From JBBWZH01 sp035544115 (GTDB lineage Bacteria > Actinomycetota > Actinomycetes > Mycobacteriales > CADCTP01), in assembly GCA_963714145.1 (NCBI GenBank), contig OY970235.1, positions 2,790,001-2,854,000 of the forward strand: DNA of 64,000 nt, in the 5' to 3' direction. The first letter of the stretch is position 1; each line of letters opens with the position of its first letter. Positions 36,500 to 45,019 of this stretch are shown in pieces. The notes below the pieces were generated by a model. The model saw only the letters and a list, made by a program, of their open reading frames with translations, made no database searches and had not been told where the DNA came from. Both the position numbers and the translations under genes were made by a program.

Positions 36500-38926
36500 G
36501 TGGCAACCGAGGGCGCGCGGGAACTGCTCCGGCAGTTGTGCGAGGACATCCGGCTGCTGCGCAGCCAGGCCGGCGGGCCGAGCCTGCGTGCGCTCGGCGT
36601 CCAGTTGCGCCTGGGCAAGAGCCAGGTCGGCGCGATCCTGAACGGCCGGATCACCCAGCCGCCGGACTGGGACGTGGTCCGCGGCCTGGTCGACGGCTGC
36701 CGCCGGCACGCCCAGAACCGCTCCCGGCTCGCCGCGCTGTCCGTACCGACCGGCATCGAGGAGTTCTGGCGGCCCCGGTACGCCGCACTTGACCACGCCT
36801 TCCGGAACTCGCCGCGGACCTCGGCCCGGCCACCCGCCGCAGGTTCCGGCGGTTCCGGCCGCGCCAGCCGAGCCGCGGGCGGCCCGGCGCCGCACCACCT
36901 GCCGTCTGCCATCCGCCCGTTCGTCGGCCGCGCCGCGCAGCTCGCCGGGCTCACCGCGCTGACCGAGCTGGCCGCCGGTGCCGGCACCGGCACCGGCACC
37001 GTGGTGATCTCGGCCATCGACGGCACGCCCGGGGTCGGCAAGACCGCGCTCGCCGTGCACTGGGCGCACCGGATCGCGGACCGGTTCCCGGACGGCCAGC
37101 TCTACGTGAACCTGCGCGGGTTCGACCCGGCCCGGGACGCGCTGGAGCCGGCCGAGGCGGTCCGCGGCCTGCTGGACGCGCTCGGCGTCCCGCCGCGGCG
37201 CATCCCCGCCGGCCTGGACGCGCAGGCCGCCCTCTACCGCAGCGAGCTGGCCGGGCGGCGGGTGCTGATCCTGCTGGACAACGCGCGGGACAGTGCCCAG
37301 GTGCGGCCGCTGCTGCCCGGCGCGCCGGGCTGCCTGGTCCTGGTGACCAGCCGCAACCAGCTCAGCGGGCTGGTCACCGCGGAGGCGGCGCACCCGGTCA
37401 CGCTGGACCTGCTCACCGCCGCGGAGGCGCGCGAGCTGCTCGCCCGCCGGCTCGGCCGCGATCGGGTAGCCGCAGAGCCGGACGCGGTGGACGAGATCGT
37501 CGCCGGCTGCGCCCGGTTGCCGCTGGCGCTGGCCATCGTGGCCGCCCGTGCCGCCGCCCGCCCGTACCTGCCGCTGCGCACGCTCGCCGACCAGCTGCGG
37601 GATGCCCGGCTGGACGCGCTCGCCTCGGTCGACGACCCGACCGCCGACGCGCGGGCCGTGTTCTCCTGGTCCTACCGCTTGCTCGACCCGGCGGCCGCGC
37701 GGCTGTTCCGGCTGCTGAGCCGGCACCCCGGCCCGGAGATCACCGCGCCGGCCGCGGCCAGCCTGGCCGCCCAGCCGCTGCCGCAGACCCGGGCGCTGCT
37801 CGCCGAGTTCGGCCGCGCGAGCCTGCTGGCCGAGCCGGTGCCGGGCCGGTACGTGCTGCACGACCTGCTCCGCGCGTACGCCGCTGAGCAGAGCCGCGGT
37901 CACGACGGCCCGGCCGAGCGGCGGGCCGCCACCGGCCGGCTGCTGGACCACTACCTGCACACCGCGGCCGCCGCGGACCGGCTCAGCTATCCCGCCCGGG
38001 ACCCGGTCACGCTCGCCCGGCCGGCGCCCGGCGTGTGCCCGGAGCCGTTCGCCGACGGCCAGCAGGCCCTGGCCTGGCTGCGCGCCGAGCAGGACGTGCT
38101 GCTGGCGGCGATCGACCTCGCCGCCGGCACCGGCAGCGACGCGCACACCTGGCAGCTCGCCTGGACCGTCTTCACCTTCCTCGACCGGCGCGGGCACTGG
38201 GACCACTGCCTGGCCACCCAGCGGCTCAGCCTGGCCGCGGCCCGCCGGCTGGCCGACCTGCCGGCGCAGGCCCGGGCGTACCTGCTGCTCGCCCGCGCGT
38301 ACGCCCGGCTCGGCCGGCACGACGACGCGCACACCGTCCTGCAGCACGCCCAGAACCTGTACCGGCAGACCGGCGACCGGGCCGGGCAGGCGCAGACCCA
38401 CCACTACCTGGCCCTGGTGCGCGAACTGGAGGGCGACTACGCCGCGGCGCTCGACCACGACCGGCGGGCGGGCGAGCTCTACCGGGCGGCCGGCCACGGG
38501 CTCGGCGAGGCGGTCGCCCGCAACGGTGTCGGCTGGTACCAGGCGCTGCTCGGCGACCACGAGCAGGCGGTCGCGAGCTGCCGGCAGGCGCTGGCGCTGT
38601 ACCTGGACCACGGCGACCGGTACGGCCAGGCCATCACCTGGGACAGCCTCGGCTACGCCCACCACCACCTCGGCCGGCACGCCGAGGCGCTCGACTGCTA
38701 CCGGCACGCGCTGGAGCTGTTCCAGGCCTCCGGGGACCGGCAGCGGGAGGCCCTGATCCTGATCCACCTCGGCGACACCCAGCACGCCACCGGCGACCTG
38801 GACGCCGCCCGGCGCGCCTGGCAGCACGCGCTGGCCACGCTGGAGGACCTGCGCGACCCCGACGCCGACCGGATCCGCACCAAGCTGGCCGCCCTCGGCG
38901 CCGACGTGGAGCGCGCGCCGGCCTGA
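36500..38926 (+). CDS. AfsR-like regulator: HTH, NB-ARC ATPase and TPR domains
   Basis: 808 residues. An HTH-like region (about 5-75, LRALGVQLRLGKSQVGAIL) is followed by an NB-ARC NTPase with P-loop GTPGVGKTALAVHW (about 175), VLILLDNARDSAQVRPLLPG (Walker B) and LVLVTSRNQLSGL (sensor), then LPLALAIVAARAA. The last 290 residues are TPRs (AGQAQTHHYLALVRELEGDY, AVARNGVGWYQALLGDHEQA and others). GGGAG precedes the GTG at 36500. Such STAND regulators switch on ATP binding after sensing a ligand through the TPRs. Two small secreted-peptide genes follow directly downstream. Confidence 0.88.
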   Translation: MATEGARELLRQLCEDIRLLRSQAGGPSLRALGVQLRLGKSQVGAILNGRITQPPDWDVVRGLVDGCRRHAQNRSRLAALSVPTGIEEFWRPRYAALDHAFRNSPRTSARPPAAGSGGSGRASRAAGGPAPHHLPSAIRPFVGRAAQLAGLTALTELAAGAGTGTGTVVISAIDGTPGVGKTALAVHWAHRIADRFPDGQLYVNLRGFDPARDALEPAEAVRGLLDALGVPPRRIPAGLDAQAALYRSELAGRRVLILLDNARDSAQVRPLLPGAPGCLVLVTSRNQLSGLVTAEAAHPVTLDLLTAAEARELLARRLGRDRVAAEPDAVDEIVAGCARLPLALAIVAARAAARPYLPLRTLADQLRDARLDALASVDDPTADARAVFSWSYRLLDPAAARLFRLLSRHPGPEITAPAAASLAAQPLPQTRALLAEFGRASLLAEPVPGRYVLHDLLRAYAAEQSRGHDGPAERRAATGRLLDHYLHTAAAADRLSYPARDPVTLARPAPGVCPEPFADGQQALAWLRAEQDVLLAAIDLAAGTGSDAHTWQLAWTVFTFLDRRGHWDHCLATQRLSLAAARRLADLPAQARAYLLLARAYARLGRHDDAHTVLQHAQNLYRQTGDRAGQAQTHHYLALVRELEGDYAAALDHDRRAGELYRAAGHGLGEAVARNGVGWYQALLGDHEQAVASCRQALALYLDHGDRYGQAITWDSLGYAHHHLGRHAEALDCYRHALELFQASGDRQREALILIHLGDTQHATGDLDAARRAWQHALATLEDLRDPDADRIRTKLAALGADVERAPA

Positions 38927-38979
38927 CCGCGGGTGGAACGGGATGGAACGCCTCCCGGGCACGAGCAGAGGAGGCGTAC

Positions 38980-39171
38980 GTGAAAGTTCAGGCACTCGTG
39001 TTGTGCGCCGCGGCGGCGGCCTTCCCGATGGTCGCACTCGGCGAGCCGCCGCCGAAGGAGGAGCCGCACCGCGGGGCCGTGGCGGTCGTCGCGGCCGGGC
39101 CGGCGGCGGCCGGGTCAATGGCGGCGGTGATCATCGAGTGCCCGCAGCCGGTTGCCGGGCCGGCCTGCTAG
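38980..39171 (+). CDS. Small secreted peptide A (63 residues)
   Basis: Preceded by GAGGAGG at ideal spacing before a GTG. It has an N-terminal hydrophobic signal (VKVQALVLCAAAAAFPMVAL), then GEPPPKEEPHRG, an Ala/Val segment and a C-terminal VIIECPQPVAGPAC with two cysteines. It begins 53 bp after the AfsR-like gene and closely resembles the next peptide. No known family. The small size and conserved end suggest a secreted signalling or effector peptide (inference). Confidence 0.65.
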   Translation: MKVQALVLCAAAAAFPMVALGEPPPKEEPHRGAVAVVAAGPAAAGSMAAVIIECPQPVAGPAC

Positions 39172-39202
39172 CCGAACCAGACCACGGATCGAGAAGGCGT
39201 AC

Positions 39203-39373
39203 ATGGAAGCTTGGAAACTCGTCTGGTGCGGGGTCGCGGCGGCGCTCCCGCTCAGCATCGCGCTGGGCAGCCCGCCGCCGAAGCAGCCGCCGGACCCAGG
39301 GGTCGCCGTGGCCGGCCGGCTCGCGCCGATCATCATCAACTGCCCGCCGGCGGCCACCGGATCCCGCTGCTGA
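39203..39373 (+). CDS. Small secreted peptide B (56 residues)
   Basis: A GAGAAGG site precedes the ATG at 39203. It has a hydrophobic start (MEAWKLVWCGVAAALPLSIA), then LGSPPPKQPPDPG, and a C-terminal PIIINCPPAATGSRC. It shares with peptide A the pattern A-L-G-x-P-P-P-K, I-I-x-C-P, and a C-terminal Cys. Only 31 bp separate the two. The IS630 element is inserted 31 bp beyond its stop, so any further gene of the group could have been displaced. Confidence 0.65.
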   Translation: MEAWKLVWCGVAAALPLSIALGSPPPKQPPDPGVAVAGRLAPIIINCPPAATGSRC

Positions 39374-39404
39374 TCGGCTAGGGCCGGTTTCACAAGGGGT
39401 CGGC

Positions 39405-40544
39405 TAGTGTGCTGCGTCTGAAGTTCGTCGGGTAAGTCTATTCTGGGTGGGTGGCGAGGACTGGGCGGCCGAAGGCCGCGTTGGTGTTGAGCGAGGACGA
39501 GCGGGTCACGCTTGAGCGGTGGGCGCGGCGGGCGAAGTCGTCGCAGGCGTTGGCGTTGCGGTGTCGGATCGTGTTGGCGTGTGCGGAGCCGGGGGCGGGT
39601 AACGCGCGGGTCGCGGCCGATCTGGGGGTGCATCCGGACACGGTGGGCAAGTGGCGCTCGAGGTTCGTGCGGCGGCGGTTGGACGGGCTGGTGGATGAGG
39701 ACCGGCCCGGTCGCCCGGCCTCGATCGGTCTGGACCGGGTGGAGGAGGTGGTGGTGGCGACGTTGGAGGCGACGCCGCGGAACGCGACGCATTGGTCGCG
39801 GGCGTCGATGGCCGAACGCAGCGGGTTGTCGCGTTCGACGATCGGGCGGATCTGGCGGGACTTCGGTCTCAAGCCGCACCTGGCCGAGACGTTCAAGCTG
39901 TCGACCGACCCGCTGTTCGTGGAGAAGGTCGTCGACGTCGTCGGCCTGTACCACAACCCGCCCGAACGTGCGGTGGTGCTGTGCGTGGACGAGAAAAGCC
40001 AGGTACAGGCCCTGGACCGGTCGGCGCCGGTGCTGCCGATGATGCCCGGCATGCCCGAGCGGCGCACCCACGACTACGTCCGCCACGGCATCACCAGCCT
40101 GTTCGCCGCGTTCAACATCGCCGACGGAACCGTGATCAGCGAACTACACCGCCAGCACCGCGCAACCGAGTTCCGCAAGTTCCTGACCACCATCGACAAG
40201 AGGATCCCCGCCGACCTGGACGTCCACCTGGTCGCCGACAACTACGGCACCCACAAGACCCCCGCGATCAAACGCTGGCTCGCCGCACACCCCCGCTTCC
40301 ACCTGCACTTCACCCCCACCGGATCCTCCTGGATCAACCAGGTCGAACGCTGGTTCGGCTACCTCACCGACCAGAAGATCCGCCGCAGCGCACACAAGTC
40401 CGTCCAAGCCCTGGAAGCCGACATCCGCGCCTGGATCAAAGACTGGAACACCAACCCAAGACCCTTCATCTGGACCAAGACCGCCGACGAGATCCTCGAC
40501 TCCCTCACCCGATATCTCCGACGAATTTCAGACGCAGGACACTA
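39405..40544 (+). mobile_element. IS630-family insertion sequence
   Basis: Terminal inverted repeats of 25 bp (39407-39431 and 40518-40542) match at 23 positions, and the element is flanked by TA on both sides (39405-39406 and 40543-40544), the target duplication of IS630/Tc1 elements. One intact transposase fills it. Confidence 0.92.
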
Positions 40545-40545
40545 G
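39451..40545 (+). CDS. IS630-family transposase
   Basis: 364 residues, full length. An N-terminal HTH pair (ARVAADLGVHPDTVGKWR and RASMAERSGLSRSTIGRIW) is followed by the DDE catalytic core: VLCVDEKSQVQALDR (first D), HLVADNYGTHKTP (second D) and SSWINQVERWFGYLT (E). Its codon use is less extreme in GC than the neighbours, which fits acquisition. The TAG stop is formed by the TA target duplication plus the next host base, so termination depends on the insertion site. Confidence 0.95.
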   Translation: MARTGRPKAALVLSEDERVTLERWARRAKSSQALALRCRIVLACAEPGAGNARVAADLGVHPDTVGKWRSRFVRRRLDGLVDEDRPGRPASIGLDRVEEVVVATLEATPRNATHWSRASMAERSGLSRSTIGRIWRDFGLKPHLAETFKLSTDPLFVEKVVDVVGLYHNPPERAVVLCVDEKSQVQALDRSAPVLPMMPGMPERRTHDYVRHGITSLFAAFNIADGTVISELHRQHRATEFRKFLTTIDKRIPADLDVHLVADNYGTHKTPAIKRWLAAHPRFHLHFTPTGSSWINQVERWFGYLTDQKIRRSAHKSVQALEADIRAWIKDWNTNPRPFIWTKTADEILDSLTRYLRRISDAGH

Positions 40546-40807
40546 CGGCGCCAGCAGCCCCCGCGGACCCCGCGGTGCGGCAGGCGGGTGTCCGCTTTGC
40601 TCGCTGCGCTCGCTCGCTTCTTTGCTTTGGGCGCTCCCCCGCTCGGTTGACTTGGGACCGTTGCGGTGTGGAGCGGCGTGCTGTCGACCGGCGGACGCTC
40701 AGCGAGGACCGCCGGATGGAGCCGTGATCCTGCGGGACGTCGGCCTCGAGTGCGGTCACGCGATCGCCGGGCCGGCGATCTCCCGGGGCTTGGCCGGGTG
40801 ATCGTCC

Positions 40808-40827
40808 GGTTCGGGATAGTCCGCTTG
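40808..40827. promoter_or_regulatory. Shared 20-bp box upstream of marR (candidate MarR operator)
   Basis: The reverse complement reads CAAGCGGACTATCCCGAACC and matches 14 of 20 bases of the box upstream of the exporter (41345-41364), including GGACTATC. It lies 16 bp upstream of the marR start, overlapping where the promoter should be. Confidence 0.45.
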
Positions 40828-40842
40828 AGTACCGTGGCGGGC

Positions 40843-41325
40843 ATGACTGCGCTGGCGCCGCGCCGGACCGAGCCTGACCTGTCGTTCCTGTTCGACCACG
40901 GCGGCCACGTGCTGCGCAGCCGGATGGCGGCGGCGCTGGCCGGGATCGGGCTGACCGCGCGGATGCACTGCGTGCTGGTGCACGCGGCGGCCGGCGAGTG
41001 CACGCAGCGCGAACTGGCCGAGGTCGGCGACATGGACAAGACCACCATGGTGGCCACCGTGGACGCGCTGGAGCGGGCCGGGCTGGCCGAGCGCCGCACC
41101 TCGAGTACCGACCGGCGGGCCCGGATCGTCGCGGTCACCGCGCAGGGGATGAAGGTGGCCCGGCAGAGCCAGCGGATCGTCGACCGGGTGCACGCCGAGG
41201 CGCTCGGCGCGCTCCCCCCGGACGAGCGCGAGGTGTTCCTGCGCGCGCTGAACCGGCTGGTGGACGGGCACCTGGCGGCACCGGTCGAGAAGGCGGTGGC
41301 CCGCCGGGCCCGGCAGCCTTCTTAG
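40843..41325 (+). CDS. MarR-family transcriptional regulator
   Basis: 160 residues from the ATG at 40843. The winged-helix is in GECTQRELAEVGDMDKTTMV (helix-turn-helix) and LAERRTSSTDRRARIVAVT (wing with the family's D-R-R-A/R). It precedes an MFS exporter by 48 bp and very likely represses both by binding the two related boxes. The 297 bp between the IS element and this gene contain no supported gene. Confidence 0.88.
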   Translation: MTALAPRRTEPDLSFLFDHGGHVLRSRMAAALAGIGLTARMHCVLVHAAAGECTQRELAEVGDMDKTTMVATVDALERAGLAERRTSSTDRRARIVAVTAQGMKVARQSQRIVDRVHAEALGALPPDEREVFLRALNRLVDGHLAAPVEKAVARRARQPS

Positions 41326-41344
41326 GTCTGCACTGGATCGTCTA

Positions 41345-41364
41345 CAACGGGACTATCTGCTACG
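41345..41364. promoter_or_regulatory. Shared 20-bp box upstream of the MFS exporter
   Basis: CAACGGGACTATCTGCTACG, ten bases before the exporter ATG, is the partner of the marR-proximal box, in opposite orientation relative to the genes. Repressor binding here would block the start of the exporter message. Confidence 0.45.
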
Positions 41365-41373
41365 GTCCCACTC

Positions 41374-42885
41374 ATGGACAACTCGCGTGACCGCTGGCTC
41401 GCCCTCGGGGTGCTCGCCACCGGGCTGCTGATGACGATCCTGGACGGCAGCATCGTCACCGTGGCCATGCCGGCCATCCAGCGCGACCTGGGCTTCTCCC
41501 CGGCCGGCCTGAGCTGGGTGATGAACGCGTACCTGATCGCGTTCGGTGGCCTGCTGCTGCTCTGCGGGCGGCTCGGCGACCTGTTCGGCCGGCGGCGGAT
41601 GTTCCTGGCCGGCGTGGCCGTGTTCACCCTCGCGTCGGTGCTGGCCGGGGTCGCCACCGGCCCCGCGGTGTTGATCGCGGCCCGGTTCCTGCAGGGCGTC
41701 GGCAGCGCGATCGCCTCCGCGGTGAGCCTCGGCATCCTGGTCACCCTGTTCACCGAGCCGGCCGAACGGGGCCGCGCGATCGCCGTGTTCAGCTTCACCG
41801 GCGCGGCCGGCGCGTCCATCGGCCAGGTGCTCGGCGGCGTGCTGACCGACGCGCTGAGCTGGCACTGGATCTTCTTCATCAACCTGCCGATCGGGCTGGC
41901 CACGCTCGCGCTCGCCGCCCGCGCGCTGCCGGCCGACCGCGGGCTGGGCCGCGCGGCCGGCGCCGATGCCACCGGCGCCGGGCTGGTCACGGCCGGGCTG
42001 ATGCTGGGCATCTACACCGTCGTCGGGGTCGAGCGGTACGGCTGGACCTCGGCCCGCACCGTGGCCTCGGCCGCCGTCGCGGCCGGCCTGCTCGCCGGGT
42101 TCGCGGTCCGGCAGGCCACCGCGGCCACCCCGCTGGTGCCGCCGCGGCTGCTCCGGTCCCGGGTCGTCGTCGTGGCCAACGCCGTGCAGGTGCTGATGGT
42201 CGCCGCGCTGTTCGCGTTCCAGATCCTCACCGCGCTCTACCAGCAGCGGGTGCTCGGCTACGGCGCCGGGCGGACCGGCCTGGCCATGCTGCCGGGCGCT
42301 GCCGCCATCGGCGTGCTGTCGCTGTTCGTCGCCGCCCCGCTGATCAGCCGGTTCGGTGAGCGGGCCGTGCTGCTGGCCGGGCTGGCGCCGCTGATCGCGA
42401 TGCTCGGCCTGCTCACCCGCGTCCCGGTCGACGCGCACTACGCCACCGACCTGCTCCCGGTCATGCTGCTCGCCGGCGGCTTCGGGCTCGCCCTGCCCGC
42501 GCTGACCGGCCTGGCCATGTCCGGTGCCAGCCCGTCCGACGCCGGCCTGGCCTCCGGCCTGTTCAACACCACCCAGCAGATCGGCGGCGCCGCCGGGGTC
42601 GCGGTGCTCGCCACCCTGGCCGCCGCCCGGACCGACACGCTGCGCTCCGCCGGCAGCGAGGCCGCGGCCCTGACCGGCGGCTACCACCTGGCCTTCGCGG
42701 TCGGCGTCAGCCTGCTCGGCGCGGCCGCCGCCGTCGCCGTGGCCGGCCTGCGCCCGGCCCGGCCGCCCCGGCCCGGCGCCGGAGCGGTAGCTGCGGCCGA
42801 CACCGGCCGCACGTCCGGCCGACCTGGAAGCACGGTGCCGGCCGACCTCGCGGTGCGCGCGCCGGCCGGCTGCCGGGCCGGGTAG
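41374..42885 (+). CDS. MFS drug exporter, DHA2 (14-helix) family
   Basis: 503 residues with about 14 helices. Motifs: LLMTILDGSIVTVAMPAIQ (motif D1 of DHA2), GRLGDLFGRRRMFL (motif A), RFLQGVGSAIASAVSL (motif B) and GAAGASIGQVLGGVL (motif C, antiporter). The last 40 residues are polar. It should expel a toxic compound in exchange for protons, controlled by the adjacent MarR. Confidence 0.92.
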   Translation: MDNSRDRWLALGVLATGLLMTILDGSIVTVAMPAIQRDLGFSPAGLSWVMNAYLIAFGGLLLLCGRLGDLFGRRRMFLAGVAVFTLASVLAGVATGPAVLIAARFLQGVGSAIASAVSLGILVTLFTEPAERGRAIAVFSFTGAAGASIGQVLGGVLTDALSWHWIFFINLPIGLATLALAARALPADRGLGRAAGADATGAGLVTAGLMLGIYTVVGVERYGWTSARTVASAAVAAGLLAGFAVRQATAATPLVPPRLLRSRVVVVANAVQVLMVAALFAFQILTALYQQRVLGYGAGRTGLAMLPGAAAIGVLSLFVAAPLISRFGERAVLLAGLAPLIAMLGLLTRVPVDAHYATDLLPVMLLAGGFGLALPALTGLAMSGASPSDAGLASGLFNTTQQIGGAAGVAVLATLAAARTDTLRSAGSEAAALTGGYHLAFAVGVSLLGAAAAVAVAGLRPARPPRPGAGAVAAADTGRTSGRPGSTVPADLAVRAPAGCRAG

Positions 42886-43058
42886 CGGCGGGCGGGTTAT
42901 GCCATTTCGGCCGGAGGCGGGGGTGCATGGGCGGATTGGTTGTCTCGATGCCCGGACGGATCGGATAGTGACCTGGTCCGCGCCCTACCGGCCAGTGTCG
43001 GCGTGACTGGCCGCACGCCCGCTGGCCTGGAGGTATTCACCCTGGCGAGGGGAAGTTC

Positions 43059-43814
43059 ATGACTGTCGCCGCAGCAACCGCTGCCCAGCTGATGGAGCGG
43101 GACGGCTTCGTCCCCTTCGACGACGTGGTGCCACCGCACCTGCTGAAGCTGCTGTCTGAGGGCGTCGATGACCTGATCGAGCAGTCCCGCGCGCTGAAGA
43201 AGAGCACGTACGAGTTCCAGCTGGAGGCGCCCGGCCCCGGCGGCGGCTGGGCCGCGCGGGCCGCCGACAAGGAAGGCCTGCCCGGCAAGCTGCGGGTGGT
43301 CGGCCGGGCCCACGACCACGCGCCGAAGATCGCCGAGGTGGAGCGGGAACTGCGGCTGCAGGAGCGGTTCGTCGGGCCCACCTTCGGCAAGATCGGCTAC
43401 CTGCACAACGTGTTCCTCTGGGCCAAGCCGGGCGAGGTCGGCTCGCACAAGCCCTGGCACCAGGACATGCTGTTCGTCCCGCCGGACTTCGACCCGGAGA
43501 CCATGCAGGCCTGCACGATCTGGGTCGCCCTGGACGACGCCGACGAGGGCAACGGCTGCCTGAGCTTCCTGCCCGGCTCGCACCGGGAGCGGACGGCCTA
43601 CCAGCCGGAGGGTCGGGCCGACGAGCTGTTCGACACCCCGACCGAGCCGGCCCTGGACATCGCCAAGCACTGGCCGGACCTGACCCCGGTGGTGCTGCCG
43701 CGGCCGGCCGGTTCCGGCGTCATGTTCACCGGCTACACCGCGCACATGTCCACCCGCAACAACAGCAAGCGGGACCGCCGCGCGGTCAGCTTCGCCTACC
43801 GCCTACCCCGGTAG
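43059..43814 (+). CDS. Phytanoyl-CoA dioxygenase family non-heme iron oxygenase
   Basis: 251 residues. The iron ligands are visible: H-x-D in SHKPWHQDMLFVPPDFDPE and the distal His in GYTAHMSTRNNS. LGIY-type strand residues appear in ACTIWVALDDADEGNGCLSF and LPGSHRER, the standard PhyH words. The enzyme would hydroxylate an unknown small molecule with 2-oxoglutarate and O2. It stands alone, with 173 bp of gene-free sequence on its left and 101 bp on its right. Confidence 0.85.
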   Translation: MTVAAATAAQLMERDGFVPFDDVVPPHLLKLLSEGVDDLIEQSRALKKSTYEFQLEAPGPGGGWAARAADKEGLPGKLRVVGRAHDHAPKIAEVERELRLQERFVGPTFGKIGYLHNVFLWAKPGEVGSHKPWHQDMLFVPPDFDPETMQACTIWVALDDADEGNGCLSFLPGSHRERTAYQPEGRADELFDTPTEPALDIAKHWPDLTPVVLPRPAGSGVMFTGYTAHMSTRNNSKRDRRAVSFAYRLPR

Positions 43815-43915
43815 GCCGCCGGCGGCCGTCGCCGGCGCATGCCGGCGGCGGCCGCCGTGCTGGTAGGCCGCCGGGGTCATAGGCCGCCGGCCGCCGGGAT
43901 GGGATCAGGGCCGGC

Positions 43916-44968
43916 TCAGCGGTGGTGGTAGCAGGGCACCAGGCCGCGGGCGGTCACAGTGCAGCGGGCGTTGAGCACGGCGGCAGCGACCGCCCGGGTC
44001 AGGACGTCGGCGGCAGCCGCGTGCAGGTCGACCAGCCAGCGCGCCCGCTCCGGCCGGCCCGGGCCGGCGACCGCCCCGGTGGACAGCGCGAAGACGATGT
44101 CGCCGTCGAACAGCGAGTGCGCCGGGCGGATCGCCCGGGCCAGCCCGTCGTGCGCGGCTCCGGCCAGCTTCCACGCCTCCGCCCGGTCGATCGCGGCGTC
44201 GGTGGCGACCACGGCGAGCGTCGTGTTCAGCCCCGCCGCGACCTCCGGCTCAGCCGGCCCAGCCGCAGCCTCGGCCGGCTCGGCCGCGGGCCCGGCCGGC
44301 GGGCCGGGGCAGTTCACCGGCGTCTGGTCCAGCTCGCCGGGGGCGAACCAGCTGGCCGCGTACAGGTTGCCGGTGTGCGGGTCGACGGCCGAACCGAACG
44401 AGTTGACCACCGCCAGGGCGGCGACGGTCGAGTCGCCGACCGGGCTGCTCCAGGTGCCCACGCCGCCCTTGATCGCGCCGGCGAACGCCCCGGTGCCGGC
44501 GCCGACCACACCCTGCTCAACGGCCGCCCCGCTACCGGCCCCGTCCCCGCTGCCGGCGGCCTCGGCGGCGGCATAGCCCATCGCGGCGTCCGGGCGGGCG
44601 GTGAAGTCGCCGCCGCGGCCGAGGTCGAACAGCGCGCTGGCCGGCACGATCGGGACCCGCTCGCCCGGCCCGGTGCCGACCGGGAAGCCGCGCCCCTGCT
44701 CGGCCAGCCAGCGCATCACCCCGTCCGCGGCGGCCAGGCCGAAGGCGCTGCCGCCGGCGAGCACCACCGCGTCGATCCGGGGCACCAGGTTGCGCGGGTC
44801 CAGCGCGTCGGTTTCCCGGGTGGCCGGCCCGCCGCCGCGCACGTCCACCGCCGCCACGCAGCCGCCCGGTGGGCAGAGCACGACGGTCACCCCGCTGAGC
44901 CAGCCGTCGCCCACCCGCTGCCGGTGGCCGACCCGGAGCCCGGCCACCTCGGTCAGGCCGCGGCTCAC
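43916..44968 (-). CDS. P1/S58 family peptidase (DmpA/ThnT-like, self-processing)
   Basis: 350 residues. LTEVAGLRVGHRQRV and VDVRGGGPATRETDALDP are the family's opening. IDAVVLAGGSAFGLAAADGV, GAIKGGVGTWSSPVGDSTVA and GLNTTLAVVATDAAIDR follow. The N-terminal nucleophile should be the Thr in N248-T249 (ThnT processes at Asn-Thr, DmpA at Gly-Ser). Members act as L-aminopeptidase/D-amidase or in antibiotic pathways. An Ala/Pro-rich insert sits just before the processing site. It is the last gene of a four-gene operon, 51 bp after the oxidase. Confidence 0.82.
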   Translation of the reverse strand: MSRGLTEVAGLRVGHRQRVGDGWLSGVTVVLCPPGGCVAAVDVRGGGPATRETDALDPRNLVPRIDAVVLAGGSAFGLAAADGVMRWLAEQGRGFPVGTGPGERVPIVPASALFDLGRGGDFTARPDAAMGYAAAEAAGSGDGAGSGAAVEQGVVGAGTGAFAGAIKGGVGTWSSPVGDSTVAALAVVNSFGSAVDPHTGNLYAASWFAPGELDQTPVNCPGPPAGPAAEPAEAAAGPAEPEVAAGLNTTLAVVATDAAIDRAEAWKLAGAAHDGLARAIRPAHSLFDGDIVFALSTGAVAGPGRPERARWLVDLHAAAADVLTRAVAAAVLNARCTVTARGLVPCYHHR

Positions 44969-45019
44969 CGGCGGTCACCCCGCCCGGCCCGCAAGCACGT
45001 CACTGGTACCCCTTCGACA

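Noticed and set aside
40546..40842. Short ORFs between the IS630 element and marR
   Set aside because: No consistent codon bias, ribosome binding site or recognisable motif; I see nothing supportable there apart from the MarR box.
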